DNA of 64,000 nt. Source: Xylona heveae TC161. Its lineage: Eukaryota; Ascomycota; Xylonomycetes; Xylonales; Xylonaceae. Of the stretch, positions 11,224-22,237 are shown piece by piece. The stretch spans positions 62,001 through 126,000 of the forward strand of contig NW_017264197.1 of NCBI RefSeq assembly GCF_001619985.1, in the 5' to 3' direction. How positions within the stretch are numbered: position 1 is the first letter of the stretch; each line of letters begins with the position of its first letter. The notes under the pieces are model-generated. The model was not told the DNA's origin. It saw nothing but the letters and a program-made list of their open reading frames with translations, and searched no databases. The position numbers and the translations under genes were made by a program.

Positions 11224-14200
11224 TCAAGGACCCCACAGAAGATCGTTTCGAACCTCTTGAATGCCACCACCTCCCTTTGCAGCTGTTTCCAAAGTGTCAG
11301 GATCCCTCGACGATGCATTGTCTGCCTGGGGTCCACCCAAAGTATTTCCTCTCGAAGGTTCCGCTGAGCTTGGACCAGCGGCTGAGATAGGCGCAATGAC
11401 ACTTCTCTTTGACGTTGAACTACTTCGTCGGCTATCAAGGCTCTTGCTTAGGGTCTTGGTAACACCCCCGCTGATTGCTGGCTTCTTGATCCCGATACTT
11501 CCCTTGGCATCGACATGAGCGCTGGCCACCGTGCTTTTGCCCAGCCCTGGAGTTGTTGGGGCACCAGGTTTCTCCTCATACGCATCGAGTAGATACCACC
11601 TCAATCCGTCCGATAGCTCGAAAGGGTTTTCATCATCAAATGAAATGGCACCTTCACTAGTCTCCCCAATTGATCGTCGGTCGCTACCAGCAGTTGTAGA
11701 GGTCGCAGCGCCGCCCATCGATTTGGAGAGATCGACAATTCGCTCCTCAACTCGAGATATGCGCGCAAGAAGCCAGTCACGGCTGCTCAATTTATGCGAA
11801 TCCTGTTCTCGCAAGAAATAATGAGGCGCTCCAACATTAAAAGCAGCCCAGGGTCTTGTGGCTTGATTCCTTGTTGGCAAGAAGAGAGCAAGGTCACCTT
11901 CCTTGAACGAACGAAACGCAATCTTTCCATGCGCTTCCGCCTGAGCCCGATGAGCCTTGTCGCGATAAGACCGTGTTTCTCTTTGCCATTTTCGAGCCAA
12001 GTGCTCAGTCTCTTTGATACGCTTCGTTATAACCTCTGAAAATACGATGAGATCAAATCTGTCAATTGATTGGAGGAAAGCCTGGAATTGAGTTGATTCA
12101 TCTTGCGCGTCTTCAGCTTGCATCCAAGCTAGCAGATCAAGCTCTCCTTCGTCCTGCCATGGCAGCATTGCGGGTATTGACCTAGACAGACTAGGATTCC
12201 TGGAAGCCTCCAAGTCGTTTGTAGAAGCGGCGGCGCTTGAACTTCTCGGGACTCTTTGGATAACAATGGAATTGTCGCGACGTGTGACAGAAAATCCAAG
12301 AGATTCAAGCAGTTGACCCAAGCGTTCATTGTGCGAGTAAAGTCGCTGAGATAGATGTTTTGCACGTGAAGTGCGACCATTAAGTCGTGACTTCAAGAGA
12401 TGCAGTTGCTGATTACCTTCCTCGGCCCTTCTTCGCCAGAGACTAGTCTCCTCATTGAGATGCACGCTGTGCGCTTCTGCCACGGCAAGCTTCTCGGACA
12501 AATCAGCGACCTTCTGTTCCTCTGCAAGAATCCTGGCTTTCAGTGTTTCTGAGCCTGTCTCGCCATCCGCGAATTTCGAACGGAGATTTTGCAATTCGTT
12601 GCGCTCATCCTCCAGGCAGGCGGAGAGAGATGAAGTCCGTGCTTGCTCTTCAGCCAGTCGATCTTGAGCCTCAAAATGAACTTGAATTTCCTTGTCGAGT
12701 TTCTCCGAAAGAGAATCTCTTTCTGCTTCAGCCTTGCAAATTCGCTCCTGGTACATTTCTGAGTCTTGACGAACCATCGACAAGTCTGTTTCGAGACCCC
12801 TAATAGAAGCGACCGCTCGCTCTGCGAGTCGTGAGACCTCGTTCAGAATAGCGGCGAAGCCTGCGGGTGCTCTATCTTTTGGAGTAAGGCATTCAAAAGT
12901 CTCTTGGAGAACCGACAGATGTTGCTCATAATCGCGTAAATTGTCGCTAACCTGATTTTGAAGCTCGTCTGCTTGGGCACGAAGGCGGGTCATTGCTTCG
13001 ACAATCGATCCATTTTCTACCTTGAGCCTTTCAGCCTCCTTTTGCTGCGAATCAATCTGCTTCTGCATTTCTTTGGCCTGATCGATTGCTCCTTGTTGAG
13101 CCTCATCAACAGCCATCTCGAGTGATCTGTATCTCTGATCTACTCCAGATCTAGCGTTATCGCGGCTGCCGAGAGCTCTGTCTAGCTCGTCTTCGAGCTC
13201 CTCATTTCTATGCTTCAGCTTACGTAGCTCTTCATTCAGTAGCTTCCGCTCGTCAGAGAATTCACGCTGCTGCGCCTCTAAATTTCCCAGCAAATCATTC
13301 TTGATCGAGGTTGCCTCCTCGATGCGGGCCTTGATGTGCTGTTCCGCCTCGGTTCTTGCGTTGGCTTCTTTACGTAGTTCTCCGTGGTGTTCACGTTCCG
13401 CCAGCAATTCAGCTTCCAAATTCAATATTCGCTGCAGCAGTGCTTTATCTTCGGGGACTTGATTCGCTGAAAATCTGCGGGAAGAGACCGAAGATCGACG
13501 CGAAAACGCATCTTGCGGCCGCGTTGAGTTGCCAATATTTTGACTAAAATTGTGCAACTGCTGTTCTGGATTCGGGCTGCTCGATGCTTGGAACAAGTTA
13601 CCACTGGCATTGCGGCTAATATGGCTTTGTCGATGAAGTAAATCTTCTAACTTCCGCACTCGACTTTCAGAGCCCTTCAATTTCTCTTCAAGTTTAAGCT
13701 TTTCTTCTCTTAAACCTCTGATGTTATTGGTATCTCCACGCATTAGCATGGAGCCTTTTCCAAAGTCATGAACACTACCCATCTTGAAGGCTTTTGCTAC
13801 CTTCGTCTGTTGCCGCGTTGGGCGATCAAGGCTATTAGCTGCTTGTGACAACTCCTTCACGGTTTCTTCCATATCTCCAAGATGTTGTAGCTCCTCAATA
13901 TATAAATTGACATCTTCGCGGGAAGTCGATGGCCACCCTGTATCTTCATCCCCTTGAAGGTTCAGCTCGACGCCGATTGGTCTGCCACTAGTGATGTCGG
14001 TAGAGATGAAGCCGTCCATGCTTTTAAGCCACTTCCTCCTGCGTCTTTCCTCCTCCTCCTTAAAGGAGGCAATTTCCTCTGCCAGAGCAGATGAATCAAT
14101 CTTGATTTTCTCAGACCATTCGCTACGACGCACGGCCTCGATTAAAACGGCACCGTACGTGAGAGGCAACCGGGAGAGCTGGGTGAGATATTCAAGAGCA

Positions 14201-15539
14201 GAAACTCCATCAGGGGTGAGATCCAAAGACGATAACTGAGAGTGAACATTTGCAAGCATGGATTCAATGGCTGAGATAGTCTGCATTTGACGAATAGTCG
14301 ATTCTGTTAGTGCATTCTTGTGCTCAACCGCTTGGCGCAGCATATGACCAATCTCAACAGCCGATTCAGACAGAGAGGGCAAATAGTTTCGCGTGTGGAG
14401 AAGAGCCATCTTGGATGCCTGTGAAATTGTTTTTGATGATGCTTGAAGCCCCAACACATGTTCATAATCCGACGAGACCTTTCTTGTAACCACTTCCACA
14501 TCCTCGATCAATCGTACTGACTCTTCGGCAATCTCGAAAACTGAGTTGGAAGATGCCTTGCTCACGGTCTCGTGCAGTTCTTGACTTTCGGATTGGATGA
14601 GTTCGACAACGACCCCTAACTCGACGATGCGTTTGTTGAAGCGATCAATGATTGTTGAACTCAGTGATCCTGCTTTCTTGGCGGCGTCGGCATTAATAAA
14701 ATCGACTAGTGTAATGATGTCCTGATCCCCAGACTTGGCCGACCTCTCTTCATCTCCCGGTGCATCGCGACCAAGGATGACCCTCTGAAAGCCTCCTTTT
14801 GCATGAATTTGCTCTAATTTAGACAAAGTAGACTCCCAGCCTTCAATGACTTCGCGATGATTACGTAGCAGATCTTCAGCCCACGCCTTGGCATCAGCAT
14901 ATTTCTGCTGCAAGCTTCGAACGTGCGAATGAAGGTTGTCAACTCCGACATTTATCCCGCGGTAGATGATGCTACTCCTCTCCCGTTGCTCGTGAATAGA
15001 ATTTGTCATAGAAGTACATTTGTTGAGAAGGTCCACGGTCCAGTCCCTCCGCTCTTTGAACAGATTTTTCCAGGCCTGAAGGTCATTCTGATTGGCAAGT
15101 CGATCTGGGGGGTTCGTAGGGGAAAATGGAGATGGAACTATGGTGGACGGGATTGAAGGCCCAGGAGATCCTTTTGGGGCCGTCGCAATATACTGCCGGT
15201 CGTATACGAATATTTCTTTCTAGATAACTTGTAAGCTAATCTTCCGACCTACGTGGACGGGACTAATCATACTTCTGTGAGGAGAGTTTGGAGCTTGACC
15301 TGTTTACCGCGAGAGCTCATTAAAATTTGGTTCTGCGGCTGAACCGGCGCATTTTTGGATATCCATGTTTGCAAAGCATCGAAACTGTGTTGAGTATTAG
15401 CAGTCAGAGATTCAGACCTTGTGATAATGGAATAAGCTTGAGCGGATATACAAAGCAACAGGATAACTCACGAAGTAAATGATACCGGATCGGCTTGTAG
15501 ACGATCGCCTGTGTGAGCAATATATATCTGCAGCGACAT
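11224..15539 (-). CDS. atg11: autophagy-related protein 11 (Atg11)
   Basis: Scaffold for selective autophagy (pexophagy, mitophagy, Cvt-type pathways) that links cargo receptors to the Atg1 kinase complex. Three exons: 15539-15472, 15384-15273 and 15219-11224, giving 1391 residues, the normal fungal length. Exon 1 begins MSLQIYIAHTGDRLQADPVS, the family's ubiquitin-like N-terminus. It continues in exon 2 (SFDALQTWISK; RGKQVKLQTLLTE) and exon 3 (KEIFVYDRQYIA). Long coiled-coil regions occupy roughly residues 560-1080. The conserved Atg11 C-terminal domain lies near residues 1158-1230 (FRSFKEGDLALFLPTRN; PWAAFNVGAPHYFL; RDWLLARISRVEERIVDLS). A disordered Ser-rich tail ends EVRNDLLWGP. Junction phases agree. 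It is divergent from the CENP-H-like gene. Confidence 0.96.
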
Positions 15540-15982
15540 CACCTCCTTTTGCTGCAGCTCCTTCAACAAAATGCCTATGATGACCTCCCAGTCACTTAAC
15601 GACCGATGGAGTTTGAAACTGTAACCTGTAACTTAGATAGCTGGGAGATCAAATGACGCCCCAGGCAGAAGCGAGGTCGCGACCCCGATAAACGTTCAGC
15701 CACAAATTGTGGCTTTGTCACTAAGTACGGAGGTAATTGGCCACATTTGTTAACACTTACTGTGTAAGGCCCAATAGTTGGGCGTTTAGCCGACCAAAGA
15801 GTATCACGGGGCGCGAAAGAACGACGAGAGCAACGCGAGCAACGTGAAATTGAAAATTGAGAAAATAATGCTCGTCGTGCTGATCTAGAGGACACAACTT
15901 TGGGGACATTAGGCAATCTGCCTAGACAGCAATTTAGGTCTTTCGGATATGCTTTCTATTGAACCTGAGAGCATTCCCGAAG
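15540..15982. promoter_or_regulatory. shared divergent promoter region atg11 / CENP-H-like gene
   Basis: 443 bp separate the two start codons, which point away from each other. No individual factor site can be asserted. Confidence 0.5.
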
Positions 15983-16851
15983 ATGTCAGCCTTGGAAAAC
16001 GTAAATGTATCCTCGCCGGATTCGAGCAAAAACCAGTATGACGATTCCTTTGTGGAGTTTTCTCGAAGGGACAGCGAGAATGATTTTCCATTCACGGAGC
16101 TGGAGAAAGACGCATTAGGTCTCTATGATAGATTAGGCGCAATCAAGCTTGAGCAGCGTCTATTGGAAGCAACGTATTCGAATTCATCAGGTTTATATGT
16201 GCTCAATTCATGTCTTTTGAACTTGAACTAAACACTTGGGCAGATGTCATGGATGAGCCAGACGATGGCATTGAGGCGCAGCTGCAAGTTGCGCAGCGCG
16301 AGTTATTGGACGCCAGGGCAAGCTATAATTTGAAGAAACAAATAGCAGAGAGTATCATCATCACAGACCCAACATTGAAAGCGGTGCATTCGGGTGCAAA
16401 TGGCACTCCTGCAGAGAGGTATATGATCTCAAATCGTTTACTTGGTTCATAAAATGCATCAGACTGATAATGTTACAGAGACTTGGCTCCTCTGATTGAT
16501 CGAAGAGATATCCTTTCGATCGCTCACTCCAACCTCTGTTCCTTGCTTTCGTCAACCCGAACCACTTTGACCAGAAGAGAAGCAGAGCAGATTACTCTGA
16601 CAACAACAAACCAAGATCTTGCAAGCTCAATTATACGGCTGGCAGATGATGCGAATACACATGACATTCTCACACAGAGGCAAGAGGCTATCGTGCAATT
16701 AGATGAGCTCGAAAGAGAGTGTCGCGTTCAGAAATCTAGATGGCGGATAATGAAGAGCGTCGTCGCGGCTGCTGTTGTTGGAAGCGGTGTCGACTGGGCT
16801 GGAAACGAATTACTTCAAGACTTGGTACTGGACGATGAGGAGAACTTTTGA
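15983..16851 (+). CDS. probable inner-kinetochore protein, CENP-H / Fta3-like
   Basis: Three exons, 15983-16190, 16244-16418 and 16479-16851, give 251 residues. The splices join SSDVMDEPDDG and AERDLAPLIDRR without breaks. The protein is mostly helical and coiled coil: ELEKDALGLYDRLGAIKLEQ, then QLQVAQRELLDARASYNLKK, then a Leu/Thr-rich helix pair. It ends with the block WRIMKSVVAAAVVGSGVDWA followed by GNELLQDLVLDDEE. That last block (helix, GSGVDWA, then L..LVL plus acids) matches what I remember of the CENP-H C-terminus, part of the CCAN complex that connects CENP-A chromatin to the outer kinetochore. The size agrees with fungal CENP-H. The assignment rests on this motif and the coiled-coil layout, so another short coiled-coil kinetochore subunit such as CENP-K is possible. 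Confidence 0.68.
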
Positions 16852-17012
16852 CATGAACAATCTATTCCTATCAATGTCCAATTGAGTCGAATCTTTACAT
16901 CCTTATCGTCTTGAAAAAGAAATGAAAGGGAAAAAAAAATACTAAACATAGATTTCAACAACATCTTCCCAGGAAGCTGATAAGAGATCGGTCTCAAGTA
17001 GATGTAAATCTA

Positions 17013-17491
17013 ACGTATTTCCCAAGCGACCCGGCCACCCAAGCGACCCGGCCAGGCAGAATTCTATACAAAAAATGTGATTATATCTCAACAACAATTG
17101 TAGTTTTTAAATGGATATTTCTATCATGGGGTCTAGAGAACTATTTCAGCTGGATATCTTGTTTATAGGAAGTTTGTTCAATTTTTTCATTCAAAAAAAA
17201 TTTTATATACTATTTTTAGTATCAAATATATATAATTTGAGAAATAAAATGCAAAACAACCTAAAAATATTTAAGATGATTGTCATGTGATATATCTACC
17301 CTAAGAGAATCAAGTTACTCAGTTTCAACTTAAAATAATTCATTGATGTTGAGATATGAAGCTTGTAAAATTGTATGAGATATCTGCCTGGCCGCAGGTG
17401 GCCGGGTCGCTTGGGTGGCCGGGTCGCTTGGGTGGCCGGGTCGCTTGGGTGGCCGGGTCGCTTGGGTGGCCGGGTCGCTTGGGAAATACGT
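17013..17491. mobile_element. non-autonomous TA-flanked MITE (Tc1/mariner-pogo/Fot1-like) with tandem-repeat ends
   Basis: A 479-bp element lies between TA dinucleotides (17011-17012 and 17492-17493) that look like a target-site duplication. The left end reads acgtatttcccaagcg; the right end is its exact inverse. The inverted ends consist of a 17-bp unit, cccaagcgacccggcca: two copies on the left (17021-17054) and five perfect copies in opposite orientation on the right (17399-17483), plus a degraded partial unit just inside. Inverted similarity continues inward through ggcaga and an AT-rich stretch. The interior (about 17060-17395) is AT-rich with no transposase coding capacity. TA duplication and an ACGTA-type terminus point to the mariner/pogo superfamily; it probably depends on a transposase elsewhere. 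It sits about 160 bp past the stop of the CENP-H-like gene. Confidence 0.85.
17399..17483 (+). repeat. five perfect 17-bp tandem units inside the right MITE end
   Basis: The unit tggccgggtcgcttggg is repeated five times without a mismatch. The inverse unit occurs twice at 17021-17054. Perfect identity suggests recent copy-number change or ongoing homogenisation. Confidence 0.95.
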
Positions 17492-17493
17492 TA

Positions 17494-19019
17494 ACGACGA
17501 CGCTACTCCGTACCGTACTTATTGAGCTCTCAGTACCTACCTGAAGCGCAGTTTACGGCCATAGGTTCCACTCCACGCAAGCTGGAGCTGCCGATCGTGT
17601 GATCGGGTTGTTGGAGGGAGCCGATCCGTACAATACAGCACGTCAAGTTGTTAGCAGACAAAGCTTTTAATTAGTTGGGGAGGTACGAAGTATGGGACAC
17701 TGGTACCCCATTGTGCGGTTAAGCTTTATTGCACACCGTCGCAAAAGTAATGAGAAACAAAACAGCATCCGCAACTTTGTACGAGGGGGTTCTCTCCCGT
17801 TAGAAATGTCGGATGATCTACCAGCGTACCACGACGCTGGATGCACGGTTGGTCAGTGATGCCGCGCTGTTTAAGTGTCCACCGGATACCTTGGATCAAG
17901 GTACTGTCTGGGCAACCGTTCGCCATCTCAGTTTCCAAGCCTGCCAAAACTTCAGCTGCAAGTACTCTTCCGAGAGGTACCGAGAACAGCGATCCGTTTC
18001 AGCCACCTTTCTATGAAGGGTAGAGGGACCGTGCTATAACAATGAGGTAGCACTTTCGCAAGGAAAGAAAGGTACATTCGTTTTTCATCCCATGCAGTAC
18101 TACTACGCGGGCTTCACTTTCCCTTCGCGGTTCATGCTCTCATTGTCAGGTATGTTACTGCGTAATTGCCGAAGATGCGCCCGCGTCAGAACGACAGCCA
18201 GATTAGGGATACTGCGTACCTCTGTACGAGAGAGGGAAATGACCTGCGAGATCCCATCGTTACCCTCCCGCTAACTTTGCATTTTGCGGACTTAAGAGAA
18301 AGTATGCATAGCGACAAAGGAAAGCTGGATTCGGTTGCTGGCAGGTCTACTCCGTAGTGGTGGGCGAACCTCTTCTCCTACCTTCCAAGGCATAATCTTA
18401 AATCGATCTGCTCATACACTGCAGTCAGGGAGCTCGCCTACTGGACTTGGTCTAAAAGCATCCCATGGTGAGGGTAACTTATATGAGGCTTTAACTACAG
18501 CTGGCATGCTTCGTCGATTGATCCGCTCAGTATGGGAGTCTACGCTCTAAAGTAAATCAGCATAATAGAGACATTGTCCTGTTCCCGCATATGTGAAGAC
18601 TTGGGGAAAGCGCATAAAATCCCAGGGGCGAAAAAGTTAGTAGAGGTACAAAGTAGCAAGTACCGTATTCGGACCGCGAAGGTATGAGGTCATGAAGGTC
18701 TCTAGTACCGCACCAAAGCGTCGCTCAAGGGGCCACCAAGAGGCAAGGTCGGTCAGCTACTGTACGCCTAGCAGTAGCAGGAGCAAGCAGCCCTTGCCGG
18801 CTATGAAGCAAGAATGCAATGAAAGAAGAAAAGAGAGGGGCGCTGGCTAGACAACAGCTGACGATTGGCCGGCGAGTCTCATTGCTAGTCTGATTGCGTG
18901 GAGAACTGAACTGGAGCTTTCGGTTGCTCTTCCCTCCAGACGTCCCAGTGGCCCTGCGAGCCCTTCCCAGCTTTCCCTCCTCAGTCTGCATTCACAGCGC
19001 TTGCCCGCAGTAGTAGCAA
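17494..19019. other. intergenic, no gene seen
   Basis: About 1.5 kb, right of the MITE. Frequent gtacc/tactccgtac-type words are typical of Eurotiomycete intergenic DNA. Open frames are short, on both strands, and not joined by sensible splice sites. Confidence 0.5.
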
Positions 19020-19490
19020 CGTCTAGCAAGCAAAGCACCAACGGGCGGGCTCCATTCCCTCTCGTTGCCCTCTCGCTTCCCTTGGCTCTCTCCCCCCCAG
19101 TGTTGTGGCAGCGTCAGCTCTTGTCAGCGTTTGACCCAAAGGTGTCCACACTTAAGTCACCACAGTACGTACTACAGTGCAGTCCACACAGTCCTTCCCC
19201 CTCTCGCCCCGTTGCCCGCCCACCCAATTCACCTTGCCAAACCCAAAAGGGCGCGCCGCCCATAGTAAGTTGCAACCCTCCCCCCCAAAGCAGCGCAGAA
19301 GCACCCAGAGCAGCCCCGTCGTTCCTAAGCCTTGGCTTTGCCGACCTGACCTGCCCTGCTCGCCTGCTCCGGCTGACCAAAACCGCAGCCAGTCCCTCCC
19401 CTCATACAAAGTGCCTCTCACTGCTATTCTTCCCACTCTACCTCAATCTCTCATACAAATCGCCCATACAGCGCGTCGCTCTCCAAACAG
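19020..19490 (+). promoter_or_regulatory. C/T-rich promoter and leader of nhp6
   Basis: A long pyrimidine-rich stretch (for example 19060-19100, 19190-19240 and 19395-19450) ends at ccaaacag|gtgagt, a strong donor at 19491. CT-rich tracts just before the start of transcription are a hallmark of highly expressed filamentous-fungal genes. The +1 site itself is not determined. Confidence 0.55.
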
Positions 19491-20041
19491 GTGAGTACCA
19501 TAAGTCGCTTGTGCCAACATGATTCGCGAAGGCGGTCTAGATGTTTTCTGAGCTCCAGACGCGCTTTTTTTTTCTCCACCACAGTGCATTGCAGCCTCGT
19601 GCAGTGCTGATTCCGTCACGTCTTTTTGAACGAGCTTTCGCGCTTCGTCTGTTGTCGTTCCTTCATCGTCCCATCATCCGCTGACTCGAGCTTGCTCCGA
19701 CTACAGATACACAACATCCACAGCTTCAAGCTCGATATTTACGCCTTTTCGGCATTTCAGGTATGCTCAATTTTCGCGTTTCTGGCTGATTCTCGTGGTC
19801 TGGGCTGGCCGGGTGTTGTGGTGATCGCGACACCCCAAACCCGCGACCGCGCCCCAAACACTCGCGAGCATCTTCGGTCCTACCTTTTCTCCTTTGTACC
19901 GTACCCTCCATGGGCACTGGAAATTCGCGTCAATGTGCAATTTCCAAGCTGAAAATTTGTTTAGCATTGGTTGAATTTTGACACATCGAGCTAACGTTGA
20001 ATTGCGACGCGTCTAGTTTACGTTCCATAGCTTCAGTCACA
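19491..20041 (+). other. probable 5' UTR of nhp6 with two leader introns
   Basis: A gtgagt donor at 19491 pairs plausibly with an acceptor near 19706 or 19723 (catccacag). A short exon follows, ending at 19760 (ggcatttcag|gtatgc). A second intron could end at 20016 (gtctag) or 20030 (ttccatag), eleven bases before the ATG. The splice sites are good but there is no protein to test them. Confidence 0.5.
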
Positions 20042-20520
20042 ATGGCTAAGAAGGAGGCCACCAAGACCCGCAAGACCAGAGATGGCAGAAAGAAGAAGGG
20101 TGCGCACACCTCCGCGTCTCAAAAAAAATTTCTGGGCTTTGCTGATTTTGACTCAAAACCAGATCCCAACGCGCCTAAGCGTGGTCTTTCAGCCTACATG
20201 TTTTTTGCCAATGAGCAGCGCGACAACGTGAGAGATGAGAACCCTGGCATTGCCTTCGGTAGGTGGTCCAGTCCTGGCCAATTTTTTTTTTATTTCAGGA
20301 AATTAACGCTGCCCCAGGTCAGGTTGGAAAGATCCTTGGTGAGAGATGGAAGGCTCTCGCTGAGGACAAGCGCCGACCCTACGAGGACAAGGCTGCTGCC
20401 GACAAGAAGCGGTATGAGGCCGAGAAAGCTCGCTACGTAAGAACCCTGGCCTCTGTCGTATAGCACATTTACTGATGATGGAAGATGCAGGAGCAAGGTG
20501 ACGAAGAGGAATCCGCGTAA
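20042..20520 (+). CDS. nhp6: HMG-box non-histone chromosomal protein Nhp6
   Basis: Small architectural chromatin protein that bends DNA without sequence specificity and assists FACT and transcription. Four coding exons: 20042-20099, 20163-20258, 20318-20436 and 20491-20520, encoding 100 residues. A short basic tail ([19 protein letters not shown]) leads into one HMG box at about residues 20-90: [20 protein letters not shown], then [20 protein letters not shown] and [20 protein letters not shown]. It ends with a short acidic tail (EQGDEEESA). The first coding intron (20100-20162) is 63 nt, a multiple of three, and has no stop, so retention would insert 21 residues before the box; splicing gives the canonical [11 protein letters not shown]. 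Length is normal for fungal Nhp6. Confidence 0.96.
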
Positions 20521-22237
20521 AGTAGATGCCCCGATTTTGGTATCTACTTTACCTCTCCAAACGCCTCGGACTTGACTTTTTTTCCGTGTTCGTAGGCACA
20601 CGAGGAGCGTGATGGCTTAACAGGGTTGCGCTGGCGGGTGTCTCTTTTACTCTTGTTTCTTTGGTTGGTGCTCGGGTATGTCACGGTTGGCTCTTGGTGT
20701 GCAGGCTTTTCTTAAGGGCGGTTTGCTAGGAGAGCTTTTCCTACAATAGTTCATTGAGGAGTGAAAGGCGATCACATAATTGACGCGTTGACGCGCTTCG
20801 TGCTCTGTTGCCTGTCATCGTGGACAAAGGGAAGGCAATTCTCGTAAGGCATTACTATGGTCGCCCTCGAGCTTTGTTGAAACTGTATACTAGTTGACCA
20901 ATGCTTCAACGAGGTTTCTCCTCATTTTTATTTTCGATAAAGCTAAGATGATATTGCATGAGATCTGTGACTGGGGTATAGAAGGTTTCGGGTCCACGTG
21001 GCCCCCATGGGCTTGCTGTACCTGGATCGGCGTTGTTTTGGCGCAGCCATTTAGAACTAACACCAACGAAGCAAAGGTGTAGGAATGGAATGATTGGATA
21101 TCGTGAAACTAATGCTGGCGGGTAAGGCTGTAAAGCTCTTGTGAAAGGGGACCAGCTTCAACTGACGGCTGCATCAACTGGTGCCTATGTTTGGACGGCC
21201 ACGGAGCCGTGTTGTTCGCTCCGTCTTTGGCTGTTCGCTTCGCCCCCATACACAGCCCACTTGTTAGGCAAAGCCGCAACCTGCAAGTGGCATGCCTAAA
21301 CAGTTCAAAGCCAGGCAACACTCCTGAGCGCATGAGTATAAAATGGTTGAGTCCGCTGGTCTTGAAGCACACGTAGTTTTGGATCCTGTGAGAAAAAGAT
21401 ATGGGCGAGCTGATCACGACTGAACTTACCTATCAAATAAAGTGGAAGCTTTTAGCTTTGTCACGGTTCTACATTAAATCTCAGACACACTACCTGTCTC
21501 CAACCAGAGGGAAAGATTGCCAAAAACACCGGCATAGCATCACAGACGACGCTCCAAAGTAACATATCGTTCCTCCTCACCGTCGCGTCTTGATCTGAGC
21601 GAAAATTGATTCCTATCTTTTGTCCGGGGAAAAACGCACATCTTTCTATTGCAATAAGACGGGAAATGTTGACTACAAGAGAAAGCCAGTTCCCATGACT
21701 TTTTCCACATGGCACAGAGAGCTCTTCTGGATACAATGGACGCTGCGCTTTACATTATACCGCAGCAATGGGGCAAAAAAAAATCACCTGACAGGGTTAT
21801 TGAAGACACCGAGCAATGATGAACAAATCTTCTTCCTCAGCGAGAAAACGGGCTGCAAGGTCTGCTTCTTGCTTACCTACCTAGGTCGGCGGTTTTAGCT
21901 CAATGAAACGCTAATTTGGCCCTATGGGTCGAACTGAGTGCACGCCGCTGGTGTGTCGCTGCAGACCCCATCGGCAGTGGCATGAGAGCTGCAGCCCCCC
22001 CGGGACATTGTTATTGGCTTCGATTGCATGTCGCGAGGCCTGAACTGACACGTCGATGGCACCATGGGGGTTTAAGAGCCTCATGGGACCCGCCACTAAA
22101 TCGATCTCTTTTTACCCCACCCCCGGCTGCAATTTTCAAATGGATGATACGGGCGGCCATGGGCAGTAATTATTGCGGGGCACATATTTTCATCTTGTCC
22201 GTGCGTCTACAAGCCAGATGTTGTTGACGCGGGAAGA
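20521..22237. other. intergenic, no gene seen
   Basis: nhp6 3' UTR followed by about 1.5 kb with only short, unconnected open frames. The segment just before 22238 is probably the promoter of the next gene. Confidence 0.5.

Noticed and set aside
17356-17544. Short peptide with repeated GRLGGRVAWVAGSLGWP-type units
   Set aside because: It is only a translation of the 17-bp tandem DNA repeat in the MITE end.
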